Below the pieces are notes generated by a model. It was given only the letters and a program-made list of their open reading frames with translations. It was not told the DNA's origin and did not search any database. The position numbers and the translations under genes were made by a program. A DNA stretch of 64,000 nucleotides from Bog-473 sp963809825 (lineage in GTDB: Bacteria; Actinomycetota; Acidimicrobiia; Acidimicrobiales; RAAP-2). Below, one piece after another: positions 57,183 through 64,000 of this stretch. The stretch covers positions 372,001 to 436,000 of the forward strand of contig CAWELJ010000003.1 in the NCBI GenBank assembly GCA_963809825.1, written 5' to 3'. Within the stretch, counting starts at the first letter, position 1, and each line of letters begins with the position of its first letter.

Positions 57183-57943
57183 GAGCTGCGGAACCGGGGC
57201 TCGCGGCGCTCGGCCGCCGCCCGCACGCCCTCGGCGAAGTCGGCGCTGTCGCGCAGGCGCAGCTGCTCGGCGCACTCGTGCGCCATGGCCGATCGGGCCT
57301 CCTCCACCAGGCCGCGGCGGAGCGTCGCCCGGATGGAACGGACGGCCAGCGGGCCGGCGGCGGCCAGCTCCCCGGCGTAGGTGAGCGCCGTGCCCAGCGG
57401 CTCGCCCTCGCCGTCGGGGGCGAGGCGGTCGCACAGGCCCAGTGCGAGCGCCGCGCCGCCCCCAACCCGGCGCCCGGTCAGCAGCAGGTCGGCCGCGGCC
57501 TGCCGGCCGACGGTGGCGGGCAGCGTCACGGTGAGCGCGAAGCCGTGGTGGAAGCCGAGGCGCGCGAAGTTGGCGCTGAAGCGGCTCCCGGTCGTGGCGA
57601 CCCGGAAGTCGGCCGAGAGCGCGAGCCCACATCCTCCCCCGATGGCCGCGCCCTGCACGGCCGCCACCACCGGGAGCGGCGCCGCGAAGAGGCGGAGCGC
57701 CGCCCGGTACAGCTCGGCGATGTCCTGCCCCGCGTTGGCCGCGAAGTCAAGCCCCGCGCAGAAGTGCCGGCCCTCGGACGCCAGCACGATGGCGCGGCAC
57801 CACCCCGATCCGTCCAGCTCCTCGTAGGCCGACGCCACCGCGGCGATCAACGCGGTGTCGAAGTAGTTGTTGGGCGGGCGGCGCAGGCACACCACAGCGA
57901 CGTGCTCGCCGTGCTGCTCCACCGAGACGCCGGGATCGCTCAC
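57179..57943 (-). CDS. Enoyl-CoA hydratase/isomerase (crotonase) family protein
   Basis: Encodes 254 residues from a GTG that overlaps the preceding GNAT stop (GTGA). Crotonase signatures: VAVVCLRRPPNNYFDTALIAAVASAYEELD, AIVLASEGRHFCAGLDF, VVAAVQGAAIGGGCGLALSADFRVATTGSRFSANFARLGFHHGF with the oxyanion-hole glycines. The catalytic Glu positions of hydratases are not conserved clearly, so isomerase or another activity is possible. Between a GNAT and a PhyH gene in a long operon. Confidence 0.87.
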   Translation of the reverse strand: MSDPGVSVEQHGEHVAVVCLRRPPNNYFDTALIAAVASAYEELDGSGWCRAIVLASEGRHFCAGLDFAANAGQDIAELYRAALRLFAAPLPVVAAVQGAAIGGGCGLALSADFRVATTGSRFSANFARLGFHHGFALTVTLPATVGRQAAADLLLTGRRVGGGAALALGLCDRLAPDGEGEPLGTALTYAGELAAAGPLAVRSIRATLRRGLVEEARSAMAHECAEQLRLRDSADFAEGVRAAAERREPRFRSS

Positions 57944-58419
57944 GGCTGAATGTCCGCCAGGCTGCGCCAGTAGATCAGCGCGTCCTCGCCCTCGACGGCT
58001 TCGGGGATCCGGCCGACCTCCTCGAAGCCGAGCTTGTGGTACATGCCGCGGGCGGGGTTGGACTCGAACACGAGGTTGAACTGCATGGCGTCGAAGCCGA
58101 GCCGCCGGGCCTCGCGCAACGAGTGCTCCACCATCGTCCGCCCCACCCCGGTGCTCCGGTACGGGGCCAGCACGAAGTAGCCGGCGTTGGCGATGTGGGC
58201 GGCCCGGCCGACGAAATTGGGCTTCAGATAGTAGGCGCCGATGAGGTAGCCCCCGAAGCGGGCGACGCACACCGCTCTGGAGTGGTGGATCCAGTAGTCG
58301 TCGAAGTCGTCACGGGTCAACGGGGGGATTTGGGGGAAGCCCTCCCGCGCACCGACGATGCGGCTGAAGGCGGTGAACAGCTCGTCGTAGTCGTCCTCAG
58401 CCGCCGTCCTGATGTCCAC
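57940..58419 (-). CDS. GNAT family N-acetyltransferase
   Basis: Encodes about 159 residues. The start is uncertain: GTG at 58419 (MDIRTAAEDDYDELF) fits the family N-terminus; longer GTG and TTG options exist and no ribosome site is clear. GNAT features: DYWIHHSRAVCVARFGGYLIGAYYLKPNF, GYFVLAPYRSTGVGRTMVEHSLREARRLGF (CoA loop) and FNLVFESNPARGMYHKLGFEEVGR. Substrate unknown. Its stop overlaps the crotonase start. Confidence 0.82.
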   Translation of the reverse strand: MDIRTAAEDDYDELFTAFSRIVGAREGFPQIPPLTRDDFDDYWIHHSRAVCVARFGGYLIGAYYLKPNFVGRAAHIANAGYFVLAPYRSTGVGRTMVEHSLREARRLGFDAMQFNLVFESNPARGMYHKLGFEEVGRIPEAVEGEDALIYWRSLADIQP

Positions 58420-58494
58420 GGGCACAACACCACGGTACCGGGGTGCCGCTGCGGGGCGACTGATCGCACGGGGGATGCACAATTGAGCTCGGTG

Positions 58495-59325
58495 CTACCC
58501 GGCCACCGCGAACCCCGTCGAGCCGGTGCCGGGGCGCACCGCTTCGATCGGGTCGCGCAGGTCGTCGATGTAGCCGAGCGCGTACGCACCGCGGTCGTAC
58601 CCCATCAGGCGCAGCAGATCCGTCGGCAGCGTCTCGGCGACCTCGCGCGGCACCGAGAGGTACTGGTTCTCCTCCTGGCGCAGCCAGGCGACGTTGTAGG
58701 TGATGTTCAGGCCGATGCGCGTGGCGCCGGAGCGGTTCGGGCCGCCCCCGTGGTAGACGCTGCCCGAGTAGAAGAGGACCGACCCGCGCGCCATCTCCGC
58801 CGGTTCGGTGTCGTCGAGGGCGAAGGTCAACTTGTCCTCACGATGATTGCTGCCCGGCACGATGCGGGTCGCCCCGTTCTCCTCTGTGAAGTCGGTCAGG
58901 GCCCAGATGGTGTTGCACTGGACCTCGTAGCCGGGCGGGAAGGGGAAGAAGTCGAAGGCCCACTGGTCCCGGTGGACGGGTTGGGCCGTCTCCCCGGGGC
59001 CGATGGCGATGGCCTGGGTCAGGTGCAGCTGGATGTTGGTGGCGTGGCCGAGGAAGGTGCGCGCCACCCCGAGCGCCAGCGGGTGCATGACGAGCTCGCG
59101 GCAGGCCGGCGAGCGGGCGATCAGCGACCCCGTCCGCCGGGTGCGGCTGCCGCTGAAGTCGTCGGGCCCTGTCGGCGTCGCGTCGAGGAAGGGACGGAGC
59201 TCGGACTCGATGCGGTCGAGCAGCCCCGGCGGCGCCACCCCGTCGACGACGACCGCGCCGTCACGGCCGACGGCCGCCGCCACCTCGTCGGGGCTCGTGT
59301 CGCTGGGCAGGCGGGCGATGGGCAC
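58495..59325 (-). CDS. PhyH-type Fe(II)/2-oxoglutarate dioxygenase
   Basis: Encodes 276 residues. The jelly-roll iron site is QPVHRDQWAFDFFPFPPGYEVQCNTIWALTDFTEENGATRIVPGSNHRED (HxD) with the distal SGSVYHGGGPNRSGATRIGLNITYNVAW (His and the 2OG-binding Arg). Family members hydroxylate CoA esters, peptides or secondary metabolites. It begins 37 bases after the PqqD-like gene and is on the same strand, so it belongs to the same transcript as the kinase and PqqD genes. Confidence 0.9.
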   Translation of the reverse strand: MPIARLPSDTSPDEVAAAVGRDGAVVVDGVAPPGLLDRIESELRPFLDATPTGPDDFSGSRTRRTGSLIARSPACRELVMHPLALGVARTFLGHATNIQLHLTQAIAIGPGETAQPVHRDQWAFDFFPFPPGYEVQCNTIWALTDFTEENGATRIVPGSNHREDKLTFALDDTEPAEMARGSVLFYSGSVYHGGGPNRSGATRIGLNITYNVAWLRQEENQYLSVPREVAETLPTDLLRLMGYDRGAYALGYIDDLRDPIEAVRPGTGSTGFAVAG

Positions 59326-59362
59326 GCCCCATCCTCCACAACCACCCCGCGGGCGGCAACTC

Positions 59363-59665
59363 CTAGTGCCCGGCGTCCACCACGAGGCCCAGGTCGGCCA
59401 GCTTGTGCACGGTCAGCCGCACGTCGTCACCGATCATCGCGGCGTCGGCCCCGGTGGCACCGTGGGCCCCGGCCAGGGCGCGCTCGATCTCGTCCAGGGT
59501 CCTCGTGCCGTCGCAGAGCTCCCAGACCGCCGCCGCGCTCGTGTTGAGCAGGATCATGAGCTGCCCCACCTCGTCGTAGACGGCGACGTTGTCGTCCAAC
59601 GGCACCGCCGCGGCACCGTCCCGGCGCGCCGGCCGTGCGTTCCCCTCGGGCCGGTCAGCGCCCAC
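59363..59665 (-). CDS. PqqD-like peptide-recognition (RRE) protein
   Basis: Encodes 100 residues from a GTG with a GGAGG ribosome site inside the end of the kinase gene (11-base overlap). PqqD fold: VAVYDEVGQLMILLNTSAAAVWELCDGTRTLDEIERALAG..VRLTVHKLADLGLVVDAGH, a winged-helix-like RiPP recognition element. Such proteins bind leader peptides and present them to modifying enzymes. Partner genes are a kinase, two dioxygenases and a nucleotidyltransferase. The bound peptide is not identified. Confidence 0.85.
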   Translation of the reverse strand: MGADRPEGNARPARRDGAAAVPLDDNVAVYDEVGQLMILLNTSAAAVWELCDGTRTLDEIERALAGAHGATGADAAMIGDDVRLTVHKLADLGLVVDAGH

Positions 59666-60560
59666 GCGCGCCTCCGCCGGGCGCCGCCGCCGCTTCGGCC
59701 ACCAAGCCCTCGACCAGGCGGCAGGCCTCGACGAGGTCCGACATCGTGAGGGCGTAGCAGCGGCATCCCGCGGCGAGACGGCCGAGCACCCCGGTGGCCG
59801 CCGCTCCGTGGGGCAGGAGGTTCACGGCGTTGACCGCCAGCGCGAAGAACGCCTCGGTGTCGCTCAGGCGCGTCAGCGCGGTCTCCGCGCCGGGGTCGTA
59901 GCGCGGCACGACGACGAAGGCGGGTGCGCAGGGGCGGCCGATCCGCCGCCCGGTGCCCTCCCCGACCGCCACCTGCCACTCCTCGCCGGTCCAGGCGCCG
60001 CCCGGTCCCGTCTCGCCACGGCACGCCGGGTCCATGTCGCAGAGCGCGCCGAAGCTGCCGGGCTTGACCGTGATCGGCTTGGGGTAGGGCACGAGCATCC
60101 CGCGCCCCATGTCGAAGGCCGCCAACTCGTCGGTGAGGTACCCCAGTCCCGCCCGGACCAGGCCCGCCACCAGCGTCGACTTGCCCGATCCCGAGGCGCC
60201 CGGCACCAGCACGCCGGTGCCACCGGCCTCGAGCGCGCCGGCGTGGAACAGCAGATGGTCGCCGCTGGCCTCCGCCGCCGATCGGTTGACGTCCCATACG
60301 ACCCATCCGACGGCGTCGCCGTGGGTTTGCCCGCGTGCGATCTCCCGGCCGTCGCGCCCGACGTCGACGGTGCCGGCGCGGTCCGACGCCGTCAGCGAGT
60401 ACCAGTGGGGGACGGGGGCGGTGTCGCCCGGGTCGCGCAGCCCGGCCAGCACCTCGTCGACGAGGTGGCCCAGGCGCTGATCGTCGGTGCGCACCGCGAA
60501 GCGGTACGACAAGGCCCTCAAGCTCGGCGTGCGGTGCGCCCCCTCGCGCTCGGACACCAC
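59655..60560 (-). CDS. HprK-like kinase (HPr-rel-A / peptide kinase type)
   Basis: Encodes 301 residues. A Walker A P-loop VLVPGASGSGKSTLVAGLVRAG lies near residue 110, followed by YLTDELAAFDMGRGMLVPYPKPITVKPGSFG. The fold is the HPr kinase C-terminal domain without the N-terminal HPr sensing half. In paeninodin-type lasso-peptide clusters a homologous kinase phosphorylates the precursor peptide; related kinases of unknown function form the HPr-rel-A system with PqqD-like proteins and nucleotidyltransferases. GTG start; 6 bases after the exported LAXTG protein gene. Confidence 0.83.
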   Translation of the reverse strand: MVSEREGAHRTPSLRALSYRFAVRTDDQRLGHLVDEVLAGLRDPGDTAPVPHWYSLTASDRAGTVDVGRDGREIARGQTHGDAVGWVVWDVNRSAAEASGDHLLFHAGALEAGGTGVLVPGASGSGKSTLVAGLVRAGLGYLTDELAAFDMGRGMLVPYPKPITVKPGSFGALCDMDPACRGETGPGGAWTGEEWQVAVGEGTGRRIGRPCAPAFVVVPRYDPGAETALTRLSDTEAFFALAVNAVNLLPHGAAATGVLGRLAAGCRCYALTMSDLVEACRLVEGLVAEAAAAPGGGARGR

Positions 60561-60566
60561 GTTCGC

Positions 60567-61061
60567 TCAGGCAGCGTCGCCTGCGCTCCCCGCCTCGGGC
60601 GCCTCGGTCGGGCCGTCCGCTGCCGGCGTGGGCGTGCGGCTGGCCCAGTGCTGCATGGCCCATCCGCCGGCGACCAGCGCCCCGCCGATCTCGGCGTCGC
60701 GCTTTATGTCGAGCCCGGTGAACGCCAGGCTCTTGGCCGGGCTCGTGGCTGCGGCGGTCGTGACCCCGTTCGCCCCGTTCGCCCCGTTCGACCCGTTGAC
60801 GCCGGGGTCGCCGGTGGTCCCGGCGCTGGTGGACACGCCGCCCGTCGTGCCGCCGCCACCACCACCGCCGCCGCCGCCGTGCGTGCCGGAGAGCGTGGCC
60901 CCGGCCGCCGGCTTGGCGGTGAGGATCTCGGGCACCACCCAGGCCGCTGCGCCGGCGCCGGCCACAGCGGACATGCGCCCGAGCGCCTGGCGCCGCGAGA
61001 AGCGGGGCCGGGCTCCGGACGGAGATGCCGCTCCGTCTGTGTGTTCGTTGTCGCTGTGCAT
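60567..61061 (-). CDS. Tat-exported Gly-rich protein with LAXTG sorting motif
   Basis: Encodes 164 residues from ATG at 61061. Residues 22-45 are a twin-arginine signal: SRRQALGRMSAVAGAGAAAW. Residues 62-71 are a run of ten Gly, followed by GVSTSAGTTGDPG and an Asn-Gly repeat NGSNGANGANG. Residues 112-116 are LAFTG, a match to the class E sortase motif LAXTG, followed by a hydrophobic stretch (IGGALVAGGWAM) and a charged tail that is longer than usual. It is likely a surface-anchored protein. As the first gene of the kinase/PqqD operon it is a candidate substrate of those enzymes. Confidence 0.7.
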   Translation of the reverse strand: MHSDNEHTDGAASPSGARPRFSRRQALGRMSAVAGAGAAAWVVPEILTAKPAAGATLSGTHGGGGGGGGGGTTGGVSTSAGTTGDPGVNGSNGANGANGVTTAAATSPAKSLAFTGLDIKRDAEIGGALVAGGWAMQHWASRTPTPAADGPTEAPEAGSAGDAA

Positions 61062-61321
61062 GTCGACCGCCGATCCTGACTCGCTGCCGCGAGCGACCCT
61101 ATGTTCCTCAGTCTGCGAACCGGTGGCTTCCCGGAAATCCAACCTGCATTGCAGGACGCCCGGCGCCACCACCGGCTATTGCTCCAGTGCCTAGGTAACG
61201 CCCGGAGACGGCGTTTACTACCGCGTGACGCCACGAATTTTGCAATGGCCGTGACAGGACCCGCGGGAACCCCCACCGGGGGTCCGCATGGCCGGCCCGT
61301 CCGCCCCGTTCTGCTAGAGCC
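61062..61321. other. Divergent intergenic region of the kinase/PqqD cluster
   Basis: This 260-base stretch between the LAXTG protein gene and the nucleotidyltransferase gene should hold both promoters. It includes a GC hairpin ACCCCC/GGGGGT near 61268-61283 just before the nucleotidyltransferase start, and a CCTAGG palindrome near 61190. No clear -35/-10 pair stands out, and no precursor-peptide ORF is convincing here on either strand. Confidence 0.4.
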
Positions 61322-62500
61322 ATGACGGCCCTGCACGTTCCCGTCGTCTCCCGCACCTCGTTCGGCTTCGCCCCACCGGAGGACCGCCACCCCTCGCCCG
61401 GTCGCGGCGGCGGGCCGGCCGGCGCCGCGACCGAGCAGACGGCGAGGCTGCTGTGGGAGGCCTGCCGCCGTGATCCCGATCCGGCCTCCGTCCGGCGGGC
61501 CCTCGCCGGTGGGGCCGACATGGCCCGGGCGGTGACCGCCGCCTCGGAGCACCGCATCGGCCCGCTCCTGTGGCGGGCGCTCGGCGCGGCCGGCCGCCTC
61601 GATGCGCTCGGCCCCGACCGGGCGGTGCTCGGCGCCATGGCCGACGCCTTCCGGATGGAGGCGCTGCTCCTGCTGCCCCGTGCCGTTGCGCTGGCGGTCA
61701 GCCCGCTCACCGCTGCCGGCCTCGAGCCGGTCGTGTTCAAGGGGCCGGCCGTCGCCGCCCGCTACCCCGAGCCCGGGCTGCGCCCGATGGAGGACATCGA
61801 CCTCCTGCTCCCCCGGGCCGCCCACCAGCACGCGCTCGACGCCCTGCGCCGGGCCGGGTGGCGGGTGGCGCGCCCCGGTGGGAGCGACCTCTACGACACC
61901 GCGCTGACCCACCCCGAGGTGCCCTCGCTGTTCCTCGAGCTGCACTACGGGCTCGAGGGCACGTCGCAACGCGTCACCGCGCTCGACCCCGAGCGGCTGT
62001 GGGCGCGCCGCCAGCCGCTGGCGTGCGCGGGCACGCCGGCATTCGGGTTGCCGCCGGCCGAGGAGCTCGTGGTGCTCGCCGCCCACGCCGGCAAGCCGCA
62101 CCACGGCTTCGTCCGGCTGATGTGGATCGCCGACCTGGCCATGATCGTCGGGGACGCCGCCGGGCGCGGCGAGCCCGTCGACTGGGACCGCGTGCGCGCC
62201 GCGGCCGGGAGCGCCCGGTGCGTCACGGTGGTGGGAGCGGCGCTGGAACTGGCCCGCCGGACCGGCGTCGACGCGCCGACCGGTCTCTTCCCGCTGCCCA
62301 CCCGGGGGTGGCGCGGCGATGCCATGGGGCGCCTGCTGTCGGTCACCTGGCCCCTGACCCACCTGGAGCTGCCCGGCTATCAGCTCAACTACGCGCTCAC
62401 CGACACCCGCGCCCAGCGCCTGAAGATCCTCCTCGTGCTCCTCGCCTCGGGCCATGGAGTCGGCACGCGGGCGCGGCGCCTCGCCGGACTGACGCACTGA
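61322..62500 (+). CDS. NTP_transf_5 family nucleotidyltransferase
   Basis: Encodes 392 residues. The family core is present: LTAAGLEPVVFKGPAVAARYPEPGLRPMEDIDLLLPRAAHQHALDALRRAGW with the metal-binding DID (MEDIDLLL), then FLELHYGLEGT and PPAEELVVLAAHAGKPHHGFVRLMWIADLAMIV. NTP_transf_5 proteins accompany HprK-like kinases and PqqD proteins in HPr-rel-A and some lasso-peptide clusters, where nucleotidylation of a phosphorylated peptide has been proposed. It is divergent from the kinase operon, sharing the 61062-61321 region. Confidence 0.86.
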   Translation: MTALHVPVVSRTSFGFAPPEDRHPSPGRGGGPAGAATEQTARLLWEACRRDPDPASVRRALAGGADMARAVTAASEHRIGPLLWRALGAAGRLDALGPDRAVLGAMADAFRMEALLLLPRAVALAVSPLTAAGLEPVVFKGPAVAARYPEPGLRPMEDIDLLLPRAAHQHALDALRRAGWRVARPGGSDLYDTALTHPEVPSLFLELHYGLEGTSQRVTALDPERLWARRQPLACAGTPAFGLPPAEELVVLAAHAGKPHHGFVRLMWIADLAMIVGDAAGRGEPVDWDRVRAAAGSARCVTVVGAALELARRTGVDAPTGLFPLPTRGWRGDAMGRLLSVTWPLTHLELPGYQLNYALTDTRAQRLKILLVLLASGHGVGTRARRLAGLTH

Positions 62501-62522
62501 CCCGGTTCTCGGGGCGAGCGGG

Positions 62523-63281
62523 TCAGGGACCGGGGAAGACGGCGCGCAACCGCTCGAGCACCGCCGCATCGCCCGTCACAGGCGGTGTATGCGCTGTGTC
62601 CAGGCGGCCGTAGACGAGCCGGCAGAACGCCTCGGCCGGCAGCACCAGGTCGGGGGCGCGCCCGCTCCCGCCGGCGCCGAGGTCCACGGCGTCGACGGCC
62701 AAACGGACGGTGAACTCGCGAACCGGGTCGGACGTGGCGACGACGACGTCGCGGACGGCGCCGGTCGGACGGCCGGTGTAGCGGGCGACGAGCCCCAGGT
62801 TGTCGACCACGACCGCGGCCGCGTCGTGCGGGAGCTGGGCGCCGTCGTCGAAGACGACCTCAATGTCCCAGGTGTGGAGCGCGTGCTCGTTGACCCGCGC
62901 GGAGGCGAACTGGTCGAAGTCGAAGGTCAACGGCCCCATGGGGAAAGTCACGCGGGTGCGGTCGGGGGCGCCCACGGCCTCCAGGGCCTCGAGCACGGCC
63001 TCGTCGGCCACCAGGGCGTCGTCGGCCTTGGCCCGGGCCGGCTTCACGTTCCACTCGTCCCACACCGCGGGCGGGAAGTCGTCGGGGGTGGCGCGGCCGG
63101 CCAGGGCATCCTCCAGCCGGCGGCGCATGATGACGGCGGCGGACCCGAGGTGCGACAGCACGTCGGCGATCGACCACTCGCGGCAGTAGGACTGCGCCTC
63201 GAGCTCTGCGTCGTCGAGGCCCCGGCAGAGCTGGTGCAAACGGCCGACCGACGCGCGGAGCGGAGCGAGTTCGTTGTCCAT
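62523..63281 (-). CDS. Maleylpyruvate isomerase (MDMPI)-family mycothiol-dependent protein
   Basis: Encodes 252 residues with the MDMPI/DinB-like N-terminal helical domain: LHQLCRGLDDAELEAQSYCREWSIADVLSHLGSAAVIMRRRLEDALAG, with a His-containing motif in DVLSHLG and a later FASARVNEHALHTWDIEVVFDD that supplies further His ligands. Proteins of this family use mycothiol with zinc or iron to transfer or isomerise. The specific reaction is unknown. Located 22 bases after the nucleotidyltransferase stop but on the opposite strand. Confidence 0.83.
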   Translation of the reverse strand: MDNELAPLRASVGRLHQLCRGLDDAELEAQSYCREWSIADVLSHLGSAAVIMRRRLEDALAGRATPDDFPPAVWDEWNVKPARAKADDALVADEAVLEALEAVGAPDRTRVTFPMGPLTFDFDQFASARVNEHALHTWDIEVVFDDGAQLPHDAAAVVVDNLGLVARYTGRPTGAVRDVVVATSDPVREFTVRLAVDAVDLGAGGSGRAPDLVLPAEAFCRLVYGRLDTAHTPPVTGDAAVLERLRAVFPGP

Positions 63282-63291
63282 GTCCCCCGGT

Positions 63292-63681
63292 CTACCCGCC
63301 GGCGGCCCGCGCCGTCACGAGCGCCCGCATCCACCATTCGAGGTCGTCGGCCAGCGGCGCCATCTCGAATTCCACCGCCACGGCACGCAACTGCTCCACC
63401 GCACGCGCTCCACCGGTATTGCCCCAGCCGACGAACGCCACGGGCTTGCGTCGCCACTCCACGAACGTCGAGTCGAGTGCGTTCTTGAGCACCGCCGGAT
63501 AGCCGTGGTTGTACTCCGCGGTGAGGATGACGTAGCCGTCGGCCCGGTCGATCACCCGGCCGAACCGCACGACCGCCTCGTCGGCGTCGTCGCGGCCGGT
63601 CCGGGCGGGCGGGTCGCCGTCGAAGAAGGTGAGCGGGTGGTCGCGCAGGTCGACCAGCTCGACGTCGAACGCGGCTCCATA
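63292..63681 (-). pseudogene. N-terminally truncated NADPH-dependent FMN reductase
   Basis: Homology to FMN reductases runs from YGAAFDVELVDLRDHPLTFF near 63681 through VIDRADGYVILTAEYNHGYPAVLKNALDST and RRKPVAFVGWGNTGGARAVEQL to the stop. The first about 30 residues, including the FMN-phosphate loop GSTRxGR, are absent: upstream in frame come a few codons without an ATG or GTG and then a stop inside the promoter of the ArsR gene. An internal GTG/ATG near 63570 would give only 92 residues. The gene is probably non-functional, through local rearrangement rather than a simple frameshift. Confidence 0.7.
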
Positions 63682-63687
63682 TTTAAC

Positions 63688-63716
63688 TTGACAGCTAACT
63701 AACTCTTAGGTTAAAT
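63688..63716 (+). promoter_or_regulatory. Consensus promoter inside an inverted repeat; leaderless ArsR gene
   Basis: TTGACA (63688-63693), exactly 17 bases, TTAAAT (63711-63716) form an excellent sigma-70 promoter. Transcription would start at about 63723, at the ATG itself (63724), so the ArsR mRNA should be leaderless. ATTTAAC (63681-63687) and GTTAAAT (63710-63716) form an inverted repeat around the -35/-10, a plausible operator. Confidence 0.7.
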
Positions 63717-63723
63717 ACATCCC

Positions 63724-64000
63724 ATGACCATGACCGAGGAACGGCTCGATGCGGCGTTCGCCGCGCTGGCGGATCCGACCCGGCGGGCGATCCTGAGCCG
63801 CCTCGCTCGGGGCGACGCGACCGTGGGCGAGCTCGCCGCTCCGTTCGACATGTCGTTGCCGGGGATCTCCAAACATCTCAAGGTGCTCGAGCGCAGCGGG
63901 CTCATCTCGCGGGGCGCGACGCCCAGTTCCGGCCCTGCCACCTCGAGGTCGAGGCGCTCGACGGTGCGTTGGACTGGATCGGCGCGCACCGGCGCATGTG
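63724..64000 (+). CDS. ArsR-family repressor, cut by the window end, apparent -1 frameshift
   Basis: ATG at 63724 opens MTMTEERLDAAFAALADPTR and a canonical ArsR helix-turn-helix: RRAILSRLARGDATVGELAAPFDMSLPGISKHLKVLERSGLISRG. From about 63915 the family sequence (RDAQFRPCHLEVEALDGALDWIGAHRRM) continues one base back, as if one base of the GGGGCGCG run were missing. The gene runs past the window edge, so its end is unseen. Neighbours and promoter match ArsR-SRPBCC loci. Confidence 0.78.
   Translation, partial: MTMTEERLDAAFAALADPTRRAILSRLARGDATVGELAAPFDMSLPGISKHLKVLERSGLISRGATPSSGPATSRSRRSTVRWTGSARTGAC

Noticed and set aside
60704..62569. 621-codon minus-strand frame through the nucleotidyltransferase gene
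   Set aside because: It runs antisense to the nucleotidyltransferase and in another frame through the LAXTG protein, with low-complexity composition and no recognised domain.
1..64000. CRISPR arrays, tRNA and rRNA genes, prophage or conjugation modules
   Set aside because: No regularly spaced repeats, cloverleaf-like segments, rRNA-like stretches, integrase, terminase or relaxase genes were seen.

Overview
The window is high-GC, gene-dense DNA of actinobacterial character. The signs are KdpFABC with actinobacterial micro-ORFs, a DipZ-type CcdA/thioredoxin fusion, Rpf-like muralytic proteins with a CRP palindrome upstream, an F420-type LLM oxidoreductase, a P450 paired with a 3Fe-4S ferredoxin, many GTG starts, and ATGA/GTGA/TGATG stop-start overlaps. 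The mix of LLM, SDR, BVMO, PhyH and amidohydrolase genes would suit a soil or aquatic Acidimicrobiia-like lineage; that placement is inference. No rRNA, tRNA or CRISPR array was seen.

Region by region. 1-9 kb is accessory-like: small hypothetical genes, an IS110-family insertion sequence with a perfect 16-bp inverted repeat, an ExaC-type aldehyde dehydrogenase with its DUF779 partner, a HIT protein, an APH-fold kinase and a DUF4304 protein. 9-15 kb holds a hydrolase, a membrane protein, dipZ, csbD behind a SigB-like promoter and an acyl-CoA synthetase. 14.7-16.6 kb carries two tandem exported muralytic-type proteins, each behind a conserved ~155-nt leader, with a perfect CRP palindrome upstream. 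17.7-26.1 kb is the Kdp potassium locus, with kdpD split into two divergent genes, a frameshifted kdpE and kdpFABC facing them. 26.2-38.2 kb is catabolic and housekeeping: SDR, serine hydrolase, agmatinase, nitrilase, Maf, LLM, nitroreductase, amidohydrolase, zwf and an ArsR/SRPBCC pair. 38.3-48.1 kb is accessory again: a cupin, a MarR operon under a perfect palindrome, small hypothetical genes, and a rifamycin phosphotransferase with an upstream rifamycin-associated-element-like palindrome. 48.1-55.6 kb has a quinone oxidoreductase, BVMO, VOC protein, SDR, a TetR/MFS pair with a clear operator, and P450 plus ferredoxin.

56.3-62.5 kb is the most unusual block. Seven co-directional genes encode a Tat-exported LAXTG protein, an HprK-like kinase, a PqqD-like recognition protein, two PhyH-type dioxygenases, a GNAT and a crotonase, with a divergent NTP_transf_5 nucleotidyltransferase. 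PqqD-like, HprK-like and nucleotidyltransferase proteins together recall the tailoring genes of lasso-peptide clusters, but no transglutaminase-like protease or asparagine synthetase is here. The end of the window has an MDMPI-family protein, an N-terminally truncated FMN reductase and an ArsR gene that runs off the edge.

Three otherwise intact genes (kdpE, the second PhyH gene, the terminal ArsR) each carry an apparent one-base frameshift in or beside a G/C run, which makes base-level sequence error a serious possibility. Several regulators sit beside well-formed operators overlapping sigma-70 promoters, and two ArsR genes look leaderless.
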